A stretch of 64,000 nt of DNA, taken from assembly GCF_903645325.1 (NCBI RefSeq), contig NZ_CAHJXQ010000011.1:1-64000 (forward strand), written 5' to 3'. Shown in pieces: positions 60,946 through 64,000 of the stretch. Made by a program: the position numbers and the translations under genes. The notes beneath the pieces are model-generated. The model saw only the letters and a program-made list of their open reading frames with translations. It ran no database searches and had not been told where the DNA came from. Each line of letters begins with the position of its first letter. Position 1 is the stretch's first letter. The DNA is from Microbacterium tenebrionis. GTDB lineage: Bacteria; Actinomycetota; Actinomycetes; Actinomycetales; Microbacteriaceae.

Positions 60946-61410
60946 CTACTCCTCCAGGTCGTGCGTCCAGTTCGCCTCCTGGATGCGATTGTCGAGTTCG
61001 CGCAGCTCCTGTGCCACGCGGTCCGCGGCCTCCCGCAGCTGCGCCACGGGCAGTGCCGCGATCTGGCGCAGTTCCGAGCGCATCTGCCGGAAGCCGCTGC
61101 CCGATCCGGATGCTGCGGCCGCGGCGTCCACGAGCAGGGAGTGCTGCAGGCGCAGAACATCGCGGGCGGCGAGCGCATCGGTCATGGTGCCGTCGGCTCC
61201 GAGATCGAGCCGGGCGTTGGTCGCGTTGATCCGACGGATCAGCTCGCGGAGCCTCGCGAGGTCCTTCTCGGCCTCGCCCAGGAGCGCAGCGGCATCCTCG
61301 GCCGGCTCCTCGCCCTCCTGATATCGGGCGTTCGCGGTGATGCGGGCGCGCAGCTGCTCGATACGGCGCTGCAGATCGGCCCGCGCGGTCAGAGCCTCGG
61401 CGATCTTCAT
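60946..61410 (-). CDS. DIP1984 family protein
   Basis: A 154-residue, mostly helical protein of the DIP1984 family. MKIAEALTARADLQRRIEQL, LARLRELIRRINATNARL and ALAARDVLRLQHSLLVDAA are typical, and the protein probably forms a coiled-coil bundle. Its function is unknown. ATG 61410 has AAGGATGAGG upstream. It lies between sbcD and a small GNAT gene on the same strand. Confidence 0.87.
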   Translation of the reverse strand: MKIAEALTARADLQRRIEQLRARITANARYQEGEEPAEDAAALLGEAEKDLARLRELIRRINATNARLDLGADGTMTDALAARDVLRLQHSLLVDAAAAASGSGSGFRQMRSELRQIAALPVAQLREAADRVAQELRELDNRIQEANWTHDLEE

Positions 61411-61441
61411 GACCTCATCCTTTCAGGCCATGCCGACCGTG

Positions 61442-61750
61442 TCACCGTCGGCGCAGCAGACCCTGATGCTCGGGGTTCTGCTCGAACCACTCGGCGACGT
61501 ACCAGCAGACCGGGTCGACCTTCCGGTCGCCGCGGCTCTCGATGTCGTCGACGGCACCCTTCACGACGCAGGCCGCGTAGCCGTGCCCGCGGAACGTCGG
61601 GATCGTGAAGGCGCGCGTCAGCGCGATCGTCGTGCCGTCGTCGCGGTAGTCGAGAACGCTCACGAGCGCACCGTCACGCGTGAGCGTGTAGCGCGATGCA
61701 TCCTTCTCATCCGTGACGAGGAAACCCTCGATCATCGTCGAATCCGTCAT
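61442..61750 (-). CDS. small GNAT protein (PF14542 type)
   Basis: A 102-residue acetyltransferase of the minimal YidJ/NATD1-like GNAT class. IALTRAFTIPTFRGHGYAAC is the acetyl-CoA loop (usually R/G-x-x-G-x-G/A), then VVKGAVDDIESRGDRKVDPV, and CWYVAEWFEQNPEHQGLL is the family C-terminus. The substrate is unknown. ATG 61750 has TAGCGT (61763-61758) seven bases upstream, a leaderless start. The leader ORF at 61827 is divergent from it. Confidence 0.85.
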   Translation of the reverse strand: MTDSTMIEGFLVTDEKDASRYTLTRDGALVSVLDYRDDGTTIALTRAFTIPTFRGHGYAACVVKGAVDDIESRGDRKVDPVCWYVAEWFEQNPEHQGLLRRR

Positions 61751-61790
61751 GGCACCCACGCTATGCCACCCGGTAACCCCGGGACTCGTT

Positions 61791-61820
61791 TTGACACGGG
61801 GCGTCATCCTCAGACATAAT
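61791..61820 (+). promoter_or_regulatory. promoter of the Cys/Met-rich leader ORF
   Basis: TTGACA (61791-61796), an 18-nt spacer and CATAAT (61815-61820) form one of the best promoters in the window. Six bases later comes ATG 61827, so the leader ORF would be translated from a leaderless mRNA. Confidence 0.75.
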
Positions 61821-61826
61821 CCCCCC

Positions 61827-61928
61827 ATGACCACCAACGCGCTCCCTTTGTCCGCCCAGGAGGCGAACGGGACTACCGGGATGATGATGCCCGGCTGCGT
61901 TGGCATGTGTTGCCGAATGTGTCGCTGA
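61827..61928 (+). CDS. Cys/Met-rich leader peptide (putative sensor uORF)
   Basis: A 33-residue ORF, MTTNALPLSAQEANGTTGMM, then MPGCVGMCCRMCR and TGA. Four Cys and five Met residues (not counting Met1) crowd into the last 15 positions. It starts exactly at the predicted transcription start and is followed by 149 nt of structured, non-coding sequence before the winged-helix gene. This is the layout of the leaderless Cys-rich uORFs that sense cysteine in mycobacteria. A metal-binding peptide is an alternative. The peptide itself probably has no separate job. Confidence 0.6.
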   Translation: MTTNALPLSAQEANGTTGMMMPGCVGMCCRMCR

Positions 61929-61956
61929 TCACTCAGCTGACCTGTCCGGCTCCGCT

Positions 61957-61973
61957 CTTCGCCATCTGCGAAG
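61957..61973 (+). promoter_or_regulatory. hairpins in the leader between uORF and regulator
   Basis: CTTCGC-CATCT-GCGAAG (61957-61973) is a perfect 6-bp hairpin shortly after the uORF stop. Farther on, GTGAGCC (61975-61981) can pair with GGCTCAC (62050-62056), enclosing AGCAC and GTGCT arms. These are candidates for alternative structures set by ribosome position on the uORF. Confidence 0.45.
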
Positions 61974-62077
61974 CGTGAGCCCCGAGCACCTACCCGTGTG
62001 CTTGTTCTCGGCCTTCAGGGTCACTCTCGCAACACATCCGAGCCGCGTCGGCTCACCCTTCCAAGGACTTCATCATC

Positions 62078-62803
62078 ATGTCGAACATCGCCCTCCTCGA
62101 GCGTCCCGCCTCCACCCGCGCCCCGCACCTGCGTCCCGTCCCGCGTTTCGTCGAACAGGATGCGCCGGCCGCACCGGCCACGCCCGAAGATCTCCCCGCC
62201 ACCCGCTCGCCCCGTGGCTTCGCCCTGTACGTCGGTCTGGATGAGATCAAGGCCGCGGGCGCCGGCGTGAGCCTGCCCCTGCTCGTCGACGCGCTGCGCC
62301 GCACGCTCGCCGAACTCGCCCCCGAGGCCGAGACGCACGCCACGGTCGCTCTCGCACCGCACGGCTCGGGCGGACGCGACCTCGACGTCGTTCGCCTCGC
62401 TCTGCACGAGCCCGGCGCGATCGCCCGGGCGAAGGCCGCCACCGAGACCGAGGAGAAGAACGAGGACTACGGCGTCACCGTCGACATCTCGCGCAAGCGC
62501 GTGCTGATCGACGGCGAGTCGGCCGCGTTCACGTACAAGGAGTTCGAGCTGCTGCAGTACCTCGTGCTCCGCGAGGGCCGAACGATCGAGCGCTCCGAGC
62601 TCGTCGGCGCCCTGTGGCAGGCTCCGGAGGACGAGACCCCCGGCGAGCGCACGATCGACGTGCACGTGCGCCGACTGCGCGCGAAGCTCGGCCGCTACGA
62701 GGACATCGTGCGCACCGTCCGCGGCGTCGGGTACCGGTTCGACCGCCACGCCGACGTCGTGATCCGCTACGGCCACGGCACCCCCTCGCCCGACCGCTTC
62801 TGA
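62078..62803 (+). CDS. winged-helix regulator (OmpR/PhoB-type DNA-binding domain, no receiver)
   Basis: A 241-residue protein. The C-terminal third is an OmpR/PhoB-type winged helix (YGVTVDISRKRVLIDGES, FTYKEFELLQYLVLREGRTI, RTIDVHVRRLRAKLG, VRTVRGVGYRFD). The N-terminal part has a flexible Pro/Ala-rich stretch and a small alpha/beta region (ALYVGLDEIKAAGAGVSLPL) but no phospho-acceptor receiver domain. It must therefore be controlled by expression or another ligand, and the Cys/Met-rich uORF ahead of it suggests the former. ATG 62078 starts MSNIALLERP; AAGGA lies about 10 nt upstream. Confidence 0.88.
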   Translation: MSNIALLERPASTRAPHLRPVPRFVEQDAPAAPATPEDLPATRSPRGFALYVGLDEIKAAGAGVSLPLLVDALRRTLAELAPEAETHATVALAPHGSGGRDLDVVRLALHEPGAIARAKAATETEEKNEDYGVTVDISRKRVLIDGESAAFTYKEFELLQYLVLREGRTIERSELVGALWQAPEDETPGERTIDVHVRRLRAKLGRYEDIVRTVRGVGYRFDRHADVVIRYGHGTPSPDRF

Positions 62804-62820
62804 GTGTGACGCGGCAGCGC

Positions 62821-62960
62821 CAGGGGCCGCGAATGGTCACCGAACCGCTTTGGTGACCGCCATACGCGCCACCTCTCGCCACGCATCGAGGCGCACCCCC
62901 GGCGGAGGGGTCGCAAGTGATCGCCTCGCGCGCGAAGTGACCACCATACGCGCCACCTCG
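62821..62960. repeat. double inverted-repeat element (family B, locus 4)
   Basis: Two hairpins fill the gap 62804-63001. Hairpin 1 (62821-62875) has arms CAGGGGCCGCGAATGGTCAC and GTGACCGCCATACGCGCCAC. Hairpin 2 (62905-62960) has arms GGAGGGGTCGCAAGTGATCG and TGACCACCATACGCGCCACC. The AlkA-type gene promoter follows. Confidence 0.8.
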
Positions 62961-63001
62961 TTGCGCGCGGCGTTGTCAGCGCCGCGACGTAGGGTGTTCG
63001 T

Positions 63002-63973
63002 ATGACCTTGACAGCGGATGCCGCGACCGACCCCGTCGACGCCGCACAGCCGCTGCACACGGTCTACCGCCCGCAGCACCCCCTGAACCTGTTCCGCACG
63101 GTCGGCGTGCTCATGCGCGGGCCGAAGGACCCGACGATGATGGTCGCCGGCTCCACCCTGTGGCGCGCCGCCCGCACTCCGGAGGGCGTTGCGACGCTGG
63201 CCCTGCGCCAGAGCACCGAGGGCGTCCACGCCACCGCCTGGGGCCCGGGATCCGACTGGGCCGTCGAGCAGCTCCCGCGCCTCTGCGGCGCCACCGACAA
63301 CGACGCGGGCTTCGACCCGGCATCCCTCACGGCGGCAGGGCATCCGCATCTCGCCGACGTCCCCCGCCGTCCGGCACCCACCCGCCTCACCCGCACCGAT
63401 CTCGTCTTCGATGCGCTCGCAAGCGCCATCATCGAGCAGAAGGTCACGTCTTTCCAGGCATTCGGTGCCTGGCGGGTGCTCATCACGCGATTCGGCGAAC
63501 GCGCCCCCGGCCCGACCCCGCGGCCGATGTTCGCCCCGCCGACGATCGACGGCTGGCGCGGCATCCCCTCGTGGGCCTGGCACAGCGCCGGCGTCGAACC
63601 TCCGCAGTCGCGCACGATCGTCCGCGCAGCCGAGCGCGGCCGGCGCATCGCGGACGCCGTGCTCGCAGGCCCGACCGGCGCAGATGGGGATCGCGTGCTC
63701 GTGAGCCTTCCCGGGATCGGCGCGTGGACGGCATCCGAGACCCGCATCCGCGCCCTGGGCGACCCCGATGCGGTCAGCGTCGGCGACTACCACCTCGCCC
63801 ATCAGGTCGGCTACGCCCTGACCGGATCCCGCACCGACGACGCGGGGATGCTGGAGCTCCTCGCTCCCTGGGCGGGGCACCGTCAGCGCGTCGTCCGCCT
63901 CATCCTCGCGAGCGGTCTCATCGAACCGCGCCGCGGCCCGCGCGTCGCCCCGGAGGATCACCGTCGCCGGTGA
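63002..63973 (+). CDS. DNA-3-methyladenine glycosylase 2 family protein (AlkA-like)
   Basis: A 323-residue HhH-GPD base-excision enzyme removing alkylated bases. The core (residues about 125-315) has DLVFDALASAIIEQKVT, the helix-hairpin-helix LVSLPGIGAWTASETRIRAL and the catalytic Asp in DAVSVGDYHLAHQVGYAL. The N-terminal region is less conserved than in E. coli AlkA. ATG 63002 has TAGGGT (62990-62995) six bases upstream, a leaderless start. The last 27 bases of the window after its stop show no gene. Confidence 0.92.
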   Translation: MTLTADAATDPVDAAQPLHTVYRPQHPLNLFRTVGVLMRGPKDPTMMVAGSTLWRAARTPEGVATLALRQSTEGVHATAWGPGSDWAVEQLPRLCGATDNDAGFDPASLTAAGHPHLADVPRRPAPTRLTRTDLVFDALASAIIEQKVTSFQAFGAWRVLITRFGERAPGPTPRPMFAPPTIDGWRGIPSWAWHSAGVEPPQSRTIVRAAERGRRIADAVLAGPTGADGDRVLVSLPGIGAWTASETRIRALGDPDAVSVGDYHLAHQVGYALTGSRTDDAGMLELLAPWAGHRQRVVRLILASGLIEPRRGPRVAPEDHRRR

Positions 63974-64000
63974 GGCGCCACGGCATCCCCTAGGCTGACG

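Noticed and set aside
60796..60960. Cys-rich plus-strand reading frame (several Cys residues after 60796) upstream of the DIP1984 3' end
   Set aside because: No promoter or ribosome site; the frame simply continues into the antisense of the DIP1984 gene, so the cysteines look like chance in TGC-rich DNA.
1..64000. tRNA, rRNA, CRISPR, prophage or insertion-sequence genes
   Set aside because: No cloverleaf, array of spaced direct repeats, integrase, transposase or phage structural gene was recognised in any gap or frame.

Overview
The window is a contiguous stretch of high-GC actinobacterial chromosome. The RpoB sequence, a 32-residue bS22-type ribosomal protein next to a BldC-like DNA-binding protein, a menaquinone pathway, CcsB/ResB cytochrome c maturation and pervasive leaderless promoters all point to Microbacteriaceae, probably Microbacterium or a close relative (inference). 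I saw no rRNA, tRNA, CRISPR array, prophage or insertion sequence. Most of the window is ordinary core chromosome. The unusual material lies in the short intergenic gaps.

Layout. 1-1758: 5' two thirds of rpoB (minus). 1997-7538: an epimerase, then a minus-strand sugar ABC operon (binding protein, two permeases, GH3 glycosidase). 7699-10548: spermidine-synthase-like protein, TPR protein, SprT-like protein, ComB-like phosphatase. 10723-15456: a broken FtsX-type permease with its ATPase, a Phd/VapC toxin-antitoxin pair, and a NarL-type two-component system. 15509-21943: methyltransferase, menE, menB, a PadR-regulated membrane protein, a double GNAT protein and menC. 22067-28399: TetR regulator diverging from an MMPL exporter/YhgE pair, then a 2H phosphoesterase. 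28598-33826: ccsB-resB-ccdA-resA and a histidine phosphatase, the same order as Rv0529-Rv0525 of M. tuberculosis. 33965-36868: aspS and a TSUP permease. 37573-44155: a PotABCD-type ABC operon and an amino-acid ABC operon. 44279-46198: Dabb protein, glutaredoxin, rhodanese, bS22, BldC-like HTH, ArsR. 46294-51038: trkH-trkA, proC, a stand-alone cation-efflux C-terminal domain, tadA and upp. 51145-60706: TM0106-type nuclease/helicase, nadE, aldo/keto reductase, sbcC-sbcD. 60946-63973: DIP1984 protein, small GNAT, a Cys/Met-rich leader ORF ahead of a winged-helix regulator, and an AlkA-type glycosylase.

Genes working together. MenE, MenB and MenC make menaquinone, and the Ccs/Res genes mature c-type cytochromes for the same respiratory chain. 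TrkH-TrkA is a potassium uptake system. SbcCD, the TM0106 nuclease/helicase, AlkA and SprT-like proteins are nucleic-acid maintenance genes. Three complete ABC importers (sugar, polyamine/iron-like, amino acid) dominate transport.

Noteworthy signals. (1) About two dozen genes show TANNNT or a close variant, then 6-7 nt, then the start codon: leaderless transcription that also fixes many starts. (2) A leaderless 33-codon ORF rich in Cys and Met precedes the winged-helix regulator. (3) At least three families of intergenic inverted repeats occur, one always as two hairpins side by side, two of them beside decayed genes. (4) The palindrome GGATGCCGYGGCATCC recurs seven times, mostly inside genes. 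(5) A TTCGAC(A/G)GGCTCAG repeat is embedded in frame in menB and ccdA. (6) The MMPL protein carries an ABC-ATPase-like C-terminal domain lacking a Walker A motif, behind two GATACA-N4-TGTATC operators.
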